Of a DNA stretch of 55,239 bases, positions 27,792 to 35,811 are shown one piece after another. Below the pieces are notes generated by a model. The model saw only the letters and a program-made list of their open reading frames with translations. It was not told where the DNA came from and did no database searches. Within the stretch, counting starts at the first letter, position 1; the number at the start of each line of letters is the position of its first letter. Made by a program: the position numbers and the translations under genes. The stretch comes from DATESZ01 sp035283845. GTDB taxonomy: Bacteria > Desulfobacterota > Syntrophia > Syntrophales > JACQWR01. The stretch covers positions 1-55,239 of the forward strand of contig DATESZ010000155.1 in the NCBI GenBank assembly GCA_035283845.1, written 5' to 3'.

Positions 27792-28697
27792 CTACAGCAC
27801 ATCTATGAGAAGCCGCAAGGCCAGAACAAATATACCCAGGGCAATAATTTTTTTTATGACCGAGGGGTGCGTCTTGAGTGAGAGATGCGCCCCCCAACTG
27901 GCGCCCAGGATCGTACCGGTACCCAGAAGAACGGCATAATCCAAATCTATGTAGCCAAGTCCGACAAAAGCGATAAAGCCGAAAAAACTCGTGACGGCCA
28001 GGATAAAATGAGATGTCGCCGTGGCTATATGAACCGGTATTCCCAGCACGGAATACATGAGGGGAACATGAATGACTCCCCCTCCGATCCCGAAGAGGCC
28101 TGAAAATATACCGATTAAAATACTGGCGGAAAAACCTACGGCCATGTCCGGCGCATAAGAATATTCCTCGCCCGCGGCATCCTTTAGATATCTCGTTATC
28201 GGCGCTTGCGCGGCTTTCGTCCTGACCAAGTAAATTTCGTTTCCGGAAAACAGGTAATAGGACAAGACAATTAGCAACAAACTGAAAATTAGGGAGAAGC
28301 TGCTGACAGTGAAAAACTGTGACAATAATGCCCCGACAAGGACGCCGGGGCTTGCGGCGACGGCGTACTTGATGCCAATTTCAAAATCGATCCGTTTCTG
28401 GGCGATATAGGCAAAGGTGCCGGATATCGCATTCAGCATGACAACCGCCATGGACGTGCCAATGGCATGCTGGGGTGAAAACCCGTAGAAAATAATGAGC
28501 ACCGGCACGTGGATGAAACCTCCGCCGGCGCCAATGAGGGTGCCGACAATCCCAATCAGGACGCCGGTATGAAAAACGATAATGGCCCCCAGAATACCCA
28601 GCGTCGCGTGTTCCGCGGTAATGGGCTGCGCCGCCATGGCGCTGCCTGCCATGAGAAAGATCATCCATCCCAGTAAGGTCGATAGCAGAATTTTCAA
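27792..28697 (-). CDS. mamO-Cter: TauE/SafE-family membrane protein, MamO C-terminal-domain-like
   Basis: The 301-residue protein has an N-terminal signal-like segment (ending in AMAAQ) and about eight hydrophobic spans. It carries the TauE/SafE repeats GTLIGAGGGFIHVPVL and GLFGIGGGVIHVPLMY. In Magnetospirillum, MamO is a degenerate protease fused to this domain. In other magnetotactic groups the TauE part occurs alone, which fits this position among mam genes. In that family it is linked to iron or anion movement and crystal nucleation. It overlaps the J-domain gene by four bases. A general sulfite/taurine exporter is the alternative. Confidence 0.8.
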   Translation of the reverse strand: MKILLSTLLGWMIFLMAGSAMAAQPITAEHATLGILGAIIVFHTGVLIGIVGTLIGAGGGFIHVPVLIIFYGFSPQHAIGTSMAVVMLNAISGTFAYIAQKRIDFEIGIKYAVAASPGVLVGALLSQFFTVSSFSLIFSLLLIVLSYYLFSGNEIYLVRTKAAQAPITRYLKDAAGEEYSYAPDMAVGFSASILIGIFSGLFGIGGGVIHVPLMYSVLGIPVHIATATSHFILAVTSFFGFIAFVGLGYIDLDYAVLLGTGTILGASWGAHLSLKTHPSVIKKIIALGIFVLALRLLIDVL

Positions 28698-29584
28698 TGG
28701 GTTGCCCTAAACCGTTCCTTGAAAGTGCTATAAGCCTGCACAGCCTCTTGAAAATGAATCTTTGCCTCTTCCTTCAGCCCCTCGGAAGAAAACCTGTCCG
28801 GATGAAACGCAACTTTCAGGAATTTATAGATCCGATCTATGCGAGAAGGATCGGTTTCAGCGTCAAACCAGGGAAAATTCCGGGGCTGTCGATGGTCGCG
28901 AAGGTTCTCCTCCTGCCCGCCGCCGGATTGAAGCATAATCAGCTTCAGGTCATAGGTATGCTCCTGCATATCGTTTATATTGAGAACCAGTTCATATAAG
29001 GACATTTTTTCCTTCTTTATCTCGTCATCCAGCAGCTCTGTTTGTCTTTTCAGCACCGCTGCTGCCCGTGCAATTTCCCGATCATTGACATTAACCAGTT
29101 CCTGCAGGTGGTTTCTCAATTCATGGGCAAGGAAGGCCAGGGATATCTTCCTTTCTTCCTCATCCATACGTATTTTTTTCCGCAAAGAACTGAGCTGCGC
29201 TTCCACGGCGCTGCTTTCAAAACTTTTCAGTCTATTCTTCAAAACCGACTCGCGCTCAGAGATCCGATCCCTTTCTTCTTTCATTTCTCGCAGAGTCTCT
29301 TCCAGTCGCTTGATAATGACGGCAAACGCCTCTTTCTCGGCGCGCACTTCCTGAATCGAGCGCAAATAGCCCTCCATGAGGACATATTTGGCAATCAGCA
29401 TCCCCGCCGCCAATGAGGCCGCAATAGTCGTATAAATATGCGCTGTTGCCTTTAACTGGCCGGGAAATATGGCCGGGTAACGGGCATGGATCAACCAGCA
29501 AAGCCCTCCGGCGATGGCGGAGAAGTAAGCCAGTTTATCGGTAAAAGACGATTTTAAGATGCGAAATAGCAATTTCATAGGCAT
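28694..29584 (-). CDS. Membrane-anchored coiled-coil protein with C-terminal J domain
   Basis: The 296-residue protein starts with two transmembrane helices (about 17-35 and 46-68), followed by about 130 residues of coiled coil. It ends with a J-like domain whose HPD triad is intact (FLKVAFHPDRFSSEG, helix III AKIHFQEAVQAYSTF). The C-terminal part should be cytoplasmic. J proteins recruit and stimulate DnaK/Hsp70, so this would draw the chaperone to a membrane, here plausibly the magnetosome membrane. AGGGAG precedes the ATG. Located between the beta-propeller and TauE genes in the mam cluster. I know no named magnetosome protein with this layout. Confidence 0.82.
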   Translation of the reverse strand: MPMKLLFRILKSSFTDKLAYFSAIAGGLCWLIHARYPAIFPGQLKATAHIYTTIAASLAAGMLIAKYVLMEGYLRSIQEVRAEKEAFAVIIKRLEETLREMKEERDRISERESVLKNRLKSFESSAVEAQLSSLRKKIRMDEEERKISLAFLAHELRNHLQELVNVNDREIARAAAVLKRQTELLDDEIKKEKMSLYELVLNINDMQEHTYDLKLIMLQSGGGQEENLRDHRQPRNFPWFDAETDPSRIDRIYKFLKVAFHPDRFSSEGLKEEAKIHFQEAVQAYSTFKERFRATH

Positions 29585-29604
29585 TTAATAGACTCCCTAT
29601 CTGG

Positions 29605-30723
29605 TCAGCTCGCAGAATTTTTTGTCCAGGGCGCGTTTTTTGCCGCAGCGACCATTCCACTCCACATCTGCGTGAAAAATCGAGTTGTAAAAAATGTAGC
29701 ATTTCTGAAGATGTTTTCATTGCCGACGTCATATATTTCAATATTTCCCCCTCCGTACGCTAAAGAGGCGCTGGCGCCATCATGATCGATAAAAACGACA
29801 TCGGGACGGCGTTTAAGGCTAACGGTTTTAACGGTGAGCCCGGTCGTGCAATCGATCATGGTCATGGTTTTGTTTTCTTTTAAGAACAATCCCCATTTCC
29901 CGTCAGGCGCCAAATCAAATGCGTATATCCCCTGAGTATTGAAAGGGATGAATTCCCTTCTTCCGTAAGGAGATCGCAAAGTATGGAGTCCATTTACGGA
30001 CATCCAGGCGAAAAGGTTATCGTTTATCTTTTTTAAATCAACAGCGCCGATGTCATCCAGACTGGAGGCCTTTTTTCTGCTTTTCCAGTCATATAAAGAA
30101 AGGGTGTCCGTCTGAAGAACATAGCGGTCCTCAAGGAAAAAGACACCCCTCGCGCCGGCGCTGTTTTTGGAAAATATGGAAACGGCCTGGTTTTCTGCCA
30201 AATCCCACACCTTGATATTGCCTGTCCCGGTGAAAACAAGATATCTGCCGCTCTGATCCAAATCCATGGAGATGACTGGTTCTTGATTGTCTATCCGCAA
30301 GGTCAGATCTCCCGTCTCGATAGCGAATATCCTGATGCTTCCCTTGCCATCGGCCGTCAGACCGCATCCGGCGATGGTTCCTTTTCCCGGCATAAAGCGC
30401 AATTGCGAAACCTGGAATCCCTCGCCGGCGTCAATCTCTAAAAACGGCTGCTCATCGGGCAACTGCCATAATTTGATGCGCCCCTCTTCTCCCGTGGCCG
30501 TAAGATTTTTGCTGGAGCTGTAGTCTATCGCGCCGGTGCTGCGCAAGCCGGCAAGCACGTGCGAGGGCGAAAGCGCAAGCGACGGTATTTCGCCGGCCCG
30601 ATTTTTGGCCGTCTTTGCATGCCCAGGGAAGACATAGGCATAGGGGAGATCGGGTTTTACCGCCATCGTGACTGCGGCAACCAGAAAGACTATAAATATT
30701 ATATATTTGACGATCGCATTCAT
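29605..30723 (-). CDS. Membrane-anchored or exported beta-propeller (WD40-like) protein
   Basis: The 372-residue product begins with a hydrophobic helix (YIIFIVFLVAAVTMAVKP) that is a signal or anchor. It then has WD-like blades (EEGRIKLWQLPDEQP, TGNIKVWDLAENQAV, KGSIRIFAIETGD, GGNIEIYDVGNEN), about six or seven. It overlaps the upstream mamQ by four bases. Propellers are protein-interaction platforms, and in this place a periplasmic or magnetosome-lumen role is likely. No catalytic or metal-binding motif is visible. I cannot match it to a named mam or mad gene. Confidence 0.8.
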   Translation of the reverse strand: MNAIVKYIIFIVFLVAAVTMAVKPDLPYAYVFPGHAKTAKNRAGEIPSLALSPSHVLAGLRSTGAIDYSSSKNLTATGEEGRIKLWQLPDEQPFLEIDAGEGFQVSQLRFMPGKGTIAGCGLTADGKGSIRIFAIETGDLTLRIDNQEPVISMDLDQSGRYLVFTGTGNIKVWDLAENQAVSIFSKNSAGARGVFFLEDRYVLQTDTLSLYDWKSRKKASSLDDIGAVDLKKINDNLFAWMSVNGLHTLRSPYGRREFIPFNTQGIYAFDLAPDGKWGLFLKENKTMTMIDCTTGLTVKTVSLKRRPDVVFIDHDGASASLAYGGGNIEIYDVGNENIFRNATFFTTRFFTQMWSGMVAAAKNAPWTKNSAS

Positions 30724-31397
30724 CGGACGTCGGGGACCTTTTTAGCCGATTTCTCGGATTCAAACGTCTTTTCCGGGCCAAACCTCATCACGAATCCGAA
30801 AATGATGCCCGGAAACATCCTTAACCGCGAATTATAGTAATTTGCCGCCATGTTGTACCTTATCCTCGCACTGGCAATCCTCGTCTCCGTATCGGACAGT
30901 TCCTTCATGAGGTTCTGATAGGTCGCAGAGGCCTTAAGGTCGGGATAGTTCTCGGCGACGGCCTGAAATTTGGAAAGAGAGTTCTGCATGCTCAAGGTCG
31001 AAGGCGATGCCTGGGGGATGCTTTTCAACGAATCCAAAGCGCTCCTTACATCGGCGGCGTGCTGAAAGATCTTATTTTCAAAAGCCATATAATCATTGAC
31101 GGCCTTCACGAGGTTAGGAATCAGATCATTTCTGCGCTGCAATTCCGCTTCGATCTGCGTCATCTCCAGGCGCGTCTTGTAGTACTCCACGGTAAAATAG
31201 TTGTAATAATAAACAGAGGCTGACAGAAGGGACAGAAACAAGGCCGTCATCGCTATCTTCATTGCCGCCGACTGACTGCTCCATACCCTGTGCTTGAGGC
31301 GCGCTACATGGTCCGCCCACTTTTCCTGGATCGTAGCAGGCATATCGGAAATAAGGCCTAATTCTTTGGCATACAATTTCTTGATGACTTCTTTCAT
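30720..31397 (-). CDS. mamQ: MamQ (LemA-family magnetosome protein)
   Basis: This 225-residue protein has a cytoplasmic N-terminus of about 45 residues, one transmembrane span (about 47-67, ending VYYYNYFTV) and a LemA domain. The domain shows ELQRRNDLIPNLVKAV, FENKIFQHAADVRS, AENYPDLKAS and TETRIASARIRYN. The pattern YNYF then QRRNDL...LV...IF.H lines up with MamQ of Magnetospirillum from memory, including the N-terminal extension that ordinary LemA lacks. MamQ is needed for magnetosome membrane formation. It lies 9 bases downstream of mamE, as expected. A second LemA-type gene is at 35254. Confidence 0.85.
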   Translation of the reverse strand: MKEVIKKLYAKELGLISDMPATIQEKWADHVARLKHRVWSSQSAAMKIAMTALFLSLLSASVYYYNYFTVEYYKTRLEMTQIEAELQRRNDLIPNLVKAVNDYMAFENKIFQHAADVRSALDSLKSIPQASPSTLSMQNSLSKFQAVAENYPDLKASATYQNLMKELSDTETRIASARIRYNMAANYYNSRLRMFPGIIFGFVMRFGPEKTFESEKSAKKVPDVR

Positions 31398-31406
31398 TGT
31401 CCGTTA

Positions 31407-33116
31407 TTAACCTTTTACCGTAATATACAGGGGATCGCCCAAACGAATAACGTCGAGGAGAAATCCTTTTTTAACGTCCACCTTCTTCGTCAGTTCAATG
31501 AATGAATTCATATCGGTCACCGGGGTATTATTCACACCCTTGATAATGTCTCCCGATTTGACGCCGGAGGCCGCCAGCAGGCCTTCCGCCTCGGCGATAT
31601 ATACGCCTGACTTATCGGGGGGCAAGGGGGTTATTTCCGCGCCCAGCCAACTGAACTCTTTCGGCTGTTTGATCGGAGTTCCTGCCGCCGCCTGTGCTGC
31701 CAACCCCTGCGTCGTTTTGACCTTGATGGTTTTTCTGGCGCCAAACCGCAAAACCACCAGATCAATGGCGGTCCCGCTTTTTGACTCCAGAAGCTTCGTG
31801 AAGTTATTGCTGTCCAGAATCTTCCTGCCGTCTATCCTGATAATGACATCGCCCCTCTGCATACCTGCCGCATCAGCAGGCATGCCCGGAATGACGTTGT
31901 TGACCAGGACGCCGCCGCGGTTTATCATATTGTTCTGATTGGCAATCACATCATCTACATCTAAAACGGTTATACCCAGGGGAAAATTATTGTACGGCGT
32001 TTTGGGACTGGCAACGTTCAACACCTGCCCCGGAGCAGAATTTTTCGACAAAAATCCCTGTGAACGCAACTGTGGATGACAGTCGCAACAGACCCCCCGG
32101 TACTGATGCGGCGGGGTAATGACCTGCCCGTCACGCAACCGGTAGGCGTTGCCTATCTGCCGGGCATTTATCCTCCAGGCGGCAAGCTGACCGTTGGCGA
32201 CAGGGGTGAGTTCGTTTCCGAAGTCGAGAACGCCGCCCATAAGCTCCAACGACCTGTTGATGGGAACGGCGAAACTTACGCCGGCGAATGCCCCGCTCGG
32301 CGAATAAATTGCCGTATTAATCGCGATGACATCGCCCTTAGCGTTGATCAGCGGTCCGCCACTGCTCCCCTTGTTAATGGCCGAATCGGTCTGGATCAGG
32401 TTCTCATAAACTATCCCGCCGACATTGAGGGTCCTGTTCCGGCTGCTGATGATGCCGGATGTGACAGACTGGTCAAAGCCAAAGGGGCTGCCCATGGAAA
32501 TAACGACATCGCCTGTTCTGATAGAATTGGAATCCCCCAGACTTGCATGGGGGAAAGGTCCGTCCCCTTGTATCCGCAAAAGGACGAGATCGGAAGTCCG
32601 GTCTCCCTTAACGATCTTGATCGGGTATTCAAGCGCTCCCGCGGGGCCGTAAACAGTGGCCTTAAGGGAAGACGCCCCGCCCACAACATGGAGGCTGCTC
32701 AGCGCATATCCCCTGGGATCAATGATCACGCCCGAACCTATTCTGGCATAATTGGCGATAGGCTCTCCGGCGTTGGCATTTTGATCCTGCATTACTGCGT
32801 CAATACTGATGACCGCAGGTCTAACACTTTCAATAATGCCATGGTAGGAAGTTTGAAGCGCTCTTGCGGACTCAGGCGCGGTAACGGTGTTCAATGCGGA
32901 CTGCTTACCGAATCCGCCTTTATCGTCCCATTTGTTTTCCGTAAAGAATCGCCCAAAATAACCCCCTCTTTTCTGCGCCTCGTAGACAGACCAGACGAGG
33001 GTAATTATGACCATTACCACCAGCGCCAATATCCAGGGCTTGAAGTTATTCGGACAACTCTCCAAAGGCTTTTGAGAGTTTTTTCCTATGTCATCAGATG
33101 TTTTTTCCGTCCCCAT
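31407..33116 (-). CDS. mamE: MamE: HtrA-like protease with magnetochrome and two PDZ domains
   Basis: The 569-residue protein has an N-terminal anchor (28-44) and a trypsin-like domain with an intact triad: H143 (SSLHVVGG), D176 (TSDLVLL) and S252 (KGSSGGPL). One c-type haem site CCDCH (343-347) sits in a magnetochrome context (TPPHQYRGVCCDCHPQ). PDZ domains lie at about 380-465 and 490-565. MamE processes magnetosome proteins and controls crystal maturation. Magnetospirillum MamE carries two CxxCH; here I see only one. AGGAGCGG precedes the ATG. This combination of protease, magnetochrome and PDZ is diagnostic of a magnetosome cluster. Confidence 0.93.
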   Translation of the reverse strand: MGTEKTSDDIGKNSQKPLESCPNNFKPWILALVVMVIITLVWSVYEAQKRGGYFGRFFTENKWDDKGGFGKQSALNTVTAPESARALQTSYHGIIESVRPAVISIDAVMQDQNANAGEPIANYARIGSGVIIDPRGYALSSLHVVGGASSLKATVYGPAGALEYPIKIVKGDRTSDLVLLRIQGDGPFPHASLGDSNSIRTGDVVISMGSPFGFDQSVTSGIISSRNRTLNVGGIVYENLIQTDSAINKGSSGGPLINAKGDVIAINTAIYSPSGAFAGVSFAVPINRSLELMGGVLDFGNELTPVANGQLAAWRINARQIGNAYRLRDGQVITPPHQYRGVCCDCHPQLRSQGFLSKNSAPGQVLNVASPKTPYNNFPLGITVLDVDDVIANQNNMINRGGVLVNNVIPGMPADAAGMQRGDVIIRIDGRKILDSNNFTKLLESKSGTAIDLVVLRFGARKTIKVKTTQGLAAQAAAGTPIKQPKEFSWLGAEITPLPPDKSGVYIAEAEGLLAASGVKSGDIIKGVNNTPVTDMNSFIELTKKVDVKKGFLLDVIRLGDPLYITVKG

Positions 33117-33128
33117 AATAAACCGCTC

Positions 33129-33362
33129 CTACTCGTCTTTTTTCTTTGTTGTCGGCTCAGTTGCCTTTGGCTTGTTGTTTCTCTCCATGAGAGTTGCTCT
33201 CAGTCCCGTGTTTTTTATGCCCGCCAGCAGGGCTATGATCCCAAAAAACAGAAGCACCAGAGGAAATATCGCAATGATGACGTCCACGGTATACCACCAG
33301 TAGGTCACCAGTCCCCAGATCCCCAAGCATATCGCGACAAGAGCGAAAACGATGTTTATCAT
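33129..33362 (-). CDS. mamI: MamI, small magnetosome membrane protein
   Basis: This 77-residue protein has two closely spaced transmembrane helices (about 3-24 and 28-47; CLGIWGLVTYWWYTVDVI, LLFFGIIALLAGI) and a hydrophilic Lys/Thr-rich tail. Size, the WGL..WW motif between the helices and position next to mamE fit MamI, which is required for magnetosome membrane invagination. AAGGAGAG lies before the ATG. The tail is a little longer than in Magnetospirillum. Confidence 0.88.
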   Translation of the reverse strand: MINIVFALVAICLGIWGLVTYWWYTVDVIIAIFPLVLLFFGIIALLAGIKNTGLRATLMERNNKPKATEPTTKKKDE

Positions 33363-33394
33363 AATAATCTCTCCTTCTTTCTTTATTGTCTTTA

Positions 33395-33461
33395 TTGAAA
33401 ATGCCCCCTCCCTTTATCCCTCCCCCTCGACGGGGGAGGGAGGGGTGGGGGTAGTGTTCAT
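33395..33461. repeat. GC-rich palindromic intergenic element between mamA and mamI
   Basis: TGAAAATGCCCCC on the left, the same inner CCCTCCCCCTCGACGGGGGAGGG hairpin as at 26291, then GTGTTCA. The flank CCTTCGTTA and GCATGGGGG to the right is again shared. It fills most of the 183-bp mamA-mamI gap, so mamI may need its own promoter or rely on read-through. Confidence 0.75.
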
Positions 33462-33545
33462 CCTTCGTTATACCCGACCCGGGCATGGGGGCTACTGGTT
33501 GAATATTCTCTTCTTATCAATTTATCAATCGGCTTTTTTATACTG

Positions 33546-34193
33546 CTATTTGCCGCCACGCCTCTCTTCGATATCAATGGCCTTCTTGAAATACTTCACC
33601 GCCTCGTCCCGCATCCCCTTCGACTCGTAGGCAAAACCAAGACTCTGATAGGCCCTCACAAAATCGGGACTGAAGGAGATCGTCTTCAGATAGGCCTCAA
33701 TGGCCTGGTCATGTTCGGAACGGGCATCAAAGATGAGGCCCGTCTTGTAATACGCCTCGGCATAGCCGGGATTGAGTTCCACGGCTTTCTTGAGGGCATC
33801 CATCGCCTCCTTGTTTTCGTCGAGTGCAAAATGAGCGGAACCCAAAAGATAAAAGGCCTGCGCAATACTGTTGTCGAGCACCACGGCCTTTTTTAAGGCC
33901 TCGCTTGCTTCTTTGAACTGGCCGGCCTGAACGTACGCCTTGCCTAGCTTAAAAAGCGCATTAACGTTGTTCGGCTCTGAGGCGAGCATTTTCTTATAGA
34001 TATCCACCGCCCCTTTATAGTCTCCTTTTTCCTCCATTTCCTTGCTGATTTCCAGGAATACCTCCTTTGATTCCTCTGGATTGAGGGTAAACAGGCTGTT
34101 GTATTTATCGACCGACCGGTCCAGAAATTTCTTAAAGTTTATGGCTAACGCCTTGCCCAGGTACTTCAACTCGCTTGTGTTAATAACTTCCAT
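33546..34193 (-). CDS. mamA: MamA, TPR scaffold of the magnetosome surface
   Basis: The start is the ATG at 34193, because GGGAGGGGCAAC precedes it; an upstream in-frame codon at 34247 lacks support. The 215-residue product consists of about five TPR units (KGDYKGAVDIYKKMLASEPN, NVNALFKLGKAYVQAGQFKE, GYAEAYYKTGLIFDARSEHD). Its length is nearly that of Magnetospirillum MamA (217). MamA polymerises on the cytosolic face of magnetosomes and recruits other proteins. It lies between mamB and mamI, as in other magnetotactic clusters. Confidence 0.88.
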   Translation of the reverse strand: MEVINTSELKYLGKALAINFKKFLDRSVDKYNSLFTLNPEESKEVFLEISKEMEEKGDYKGAVDIYKKMLASEPNNVNALFKLGKAYVQAGQFKEASEALKKAVVLDNSIAQAFYLLGSAHFALDENKEAMDALKKAVELNPGYAEAYYKTGLIFDARSEHDQAIEAYLKTISFSPDFVRAYQSLGFAYESKGMRDEAVKYFKKAIDIEERRGGK

Positions 34194-34248
34194 GTTGCCC
34201 CTCCCGTAAACTATTAGACTGTAGCCTGTTAAGCTGTGGACTGTCATG

Positions 34249-34272
34249 CTGTAGGCTATTATAGCCTTACAG
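34249..34272. other. Short inverted repeat between mamB and mamA
   Basis: CTGTAGGCTA and TAGCCTTACAG form a hairpin with one bulged base and a TTA loop. Partial copies of CTGTAG/CTGT lie to its left (34219-34250). No T-run follows on the minus strand, so an intrinsic terminator is unlikely; an RNA-processing or attenuation role is possible. Confidence 0.4.
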
Positions 34273-34290
34273 CCTATCTACCTTAAGTAG

Positions 34291-35184
34291 TCAGTAGGTT
34301 CCGAACCTCGTCTTTTTGACAGGGAAGCAGCTTACCGATATACCACAGACTTTCTTCATCTTTTCAACGATTGCTTCCTTTACCTTTTCCCCGATCATAT
34401 GGGTTTCCAGGATAGATTTCTTCTCGGAAACATCAATAATCAAATCGATCCAATTCTTCTGACCCATACACCTGGTGTGGATAGATCTGACTCCTTCAAC
34501 CCCCTCCACGGTAAGGCTTGTCTTCACGGCCTGCTCAATTATCTCTTTATCGGCAGCGGAATCTATCAGGCCATGAATGCCCTGAAGAAACATTTCCATG
34601 CTCATGTGATAGATCAACAACGCCACAACAGCGGCTGCAATGGCATCGGCATAAATGAAACCCAGTTTGGTCCCGATAAGGCCAAGCAGCACGGCCGCCG
34701 ACGAAAAACTGTCCGCCTCGCTCTCATAAGCGTCCGCTATGATCGCCGGGCTGCCGAGTTGCGTACCGGCGCATACATTTGATCTGTACATGAGATAGCT
34801 GTAGCACAAGCACACCAAAGTGGCAAGTATGGCGGCATTATGAGGAATCTCATGAATACCGTATATTAGCGCCTTCAGGGTATCCAGCAGTATGAGCGAG
34901 GCGCAGACAAAAAGGATGGTGGCGGCAAAAAGGGTGCTGATGTATTCCACCTTGCCATGGCCGTAAGGGTGCTCCTCATCATGAGGCTTTTTCGCTATCC
35001 TCAGCGCTAGGAGGATAAAAGCGGAAGCGAAAGCATCGGCGACGGAATGCACTCCGTCTGCTACCAGCCCTTTGCTGACCGTCACCATTCCCACAAAAAT
35101 CTTAAAAAACGCCGCAATGATATTCCCTACCAGGCTCATCCGGGGAGACAACTTCCCGCATCTTGCGCATTCATTGTACTTCAT
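34291..35184 (-). CDS. mamB: MamB, cation diffusion facilitator of the magnetosome
   Basis: The 297-residue CDF protein starts MKYNECARCGK, like MamB, and has about six transmembrane helices and a cytosolic C-terminal domain. Metal-site positions are D43, H46 and D50 in VADGVHSVAD. In the second helix pair the usual His is E154 (ADAYESEAD, D151/E154/D158). PYGHGKVEYIS is the conserved loop. MamB carries iron into the vesicle and is needed to form it. Its stop-to-start spacing to mamA is about 100 bp. Assigned as MamB rather than MamM because the other CDF gene here keeps the MamM-type HHH.D site. Confidence 0.88.
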   Translation of the reverse strand: MKYNECARCGKLSPRMSLVGNIIAAFFKIFVGMVTVSKGLVADGVHSVADAFASAFILLALRIAKKPHDEEHPYGHGKVEYISTLFAATILFVCASLILLDTLKALIYGIHEIPHNAAILATLVCLCYSYLMYRSNVCAGTQLGSPAIIADAYESEADSFSSAAVLLGLIGTKLGFIYADAIAAAVVALLIYHMSMEMFLQGIHGLIDSAADKEIIEQAVKTSLTVEGVEGVRSIHTRCMGQKNWIDLIIDVSEKKSILETHMIGEKVKEAIVEKMKKVCGISVSCFPVKKTRFGTY

Positions 35185-35253
35185 CGTAACGCCGCTCTTT
35201 GCAATATCGTTCTTCCTGAATCCTTCATCCTTCAGTTTACTTCCCTGCAGCCT

Positions 35254-35811
35254 TTAGTTATAATTCAGAGACGCGTAATTCAGAGGCCCCTGCAGGAAAG
35301 GCTGCTCCCTGAAACCGAACAATGTCGCCAGAATCTTGTGCGGAAAAAGGCGACACGTCACATTATAGTTGTATGTCCAATTATTATAATTTAGCCTCTC
35401 TGCGGTTACCTTAAACCCAGTTTCCTGTATAGTTTCCATCAATAACACATAGGGCCCTTTGGATTTCAAACCCGGATACTTTTCTATCAAAAGATCAAGC
35501 TCTCTGATCAGCCTGATAATATGCAAACCTTCGCTCTTTACGATTTGCGTCTCTGTACCATGCGTCTTGGTCAGTTTGTGCAGCGCAATCAGACGATCCT
35601 GGATTTTTTCCTCCAGGGTCGCGTACATCGCGACGACATTCCGGCATCTGGAAAGAACAACCTGCTTCCGCTGCATTTCAACCAGCAGCCTGCCGTGCGC
35701 TACCTGAACAAAGTGCTTCATATCTACCAGCTCATTGTAAGTGCGCAAGCCGAATACAAAAAATGCTATCAAGACAACAGCGGCTACCTTAACTGCATAC
35801 ATGCACTTCAT
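35254..35811 (-). CDS. MamQ-like/LemA-family protein, second copy
   Basis: This 185-residue protein has an N-terminal transmembrane helix (about 6-24), then a helical LemA-type domain. FGLRTYNELVDMKH parallels the YN..V segment of MamQ, and IEKYPGLKSKGPYVLLMETI matches the LemA E.YP.LK motif. It lacks the cytoplasmic N-terminal extension seen in the 30720 mamQ. It overlaps mamM by four bases (ATGA) and precedes mamB. Two LemA-type genes within a mam cluster have been seen in other magnetotactic groups, to my recollection. Its function may be MamQ-like membrane remodelling. Confidence 0.78.
   Translation of the reverse strand: MKCMYAVKVAAVVLIAFFVFGLRTYNELVDMKHFVQVAHGRLLVEMQRKQVVLSRCRNVVAMYATLEEKIQDRLIALHKLTKTHGTETQIVKSEGLHIIRLIRELDLLIEKYPGLKSKGPYVLLMETIQETGFKVTAERLNYNNWTYNYNVTCRLFPHKILATLFGFREQPFLQGPLNYASLNYN

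Noticed and set aside
32076..33398. Plus-strand ORF of 440 codons
   Set aside because: Antisense to mamE and mamI, which have intact catalytic and haem motifs and ribosome sites.
6182..33461. Repeats considered as a CRISPR array
   Set aside because: The copies are far apart, palindromic and GC-rich, with no regular spacers and no cas genes.
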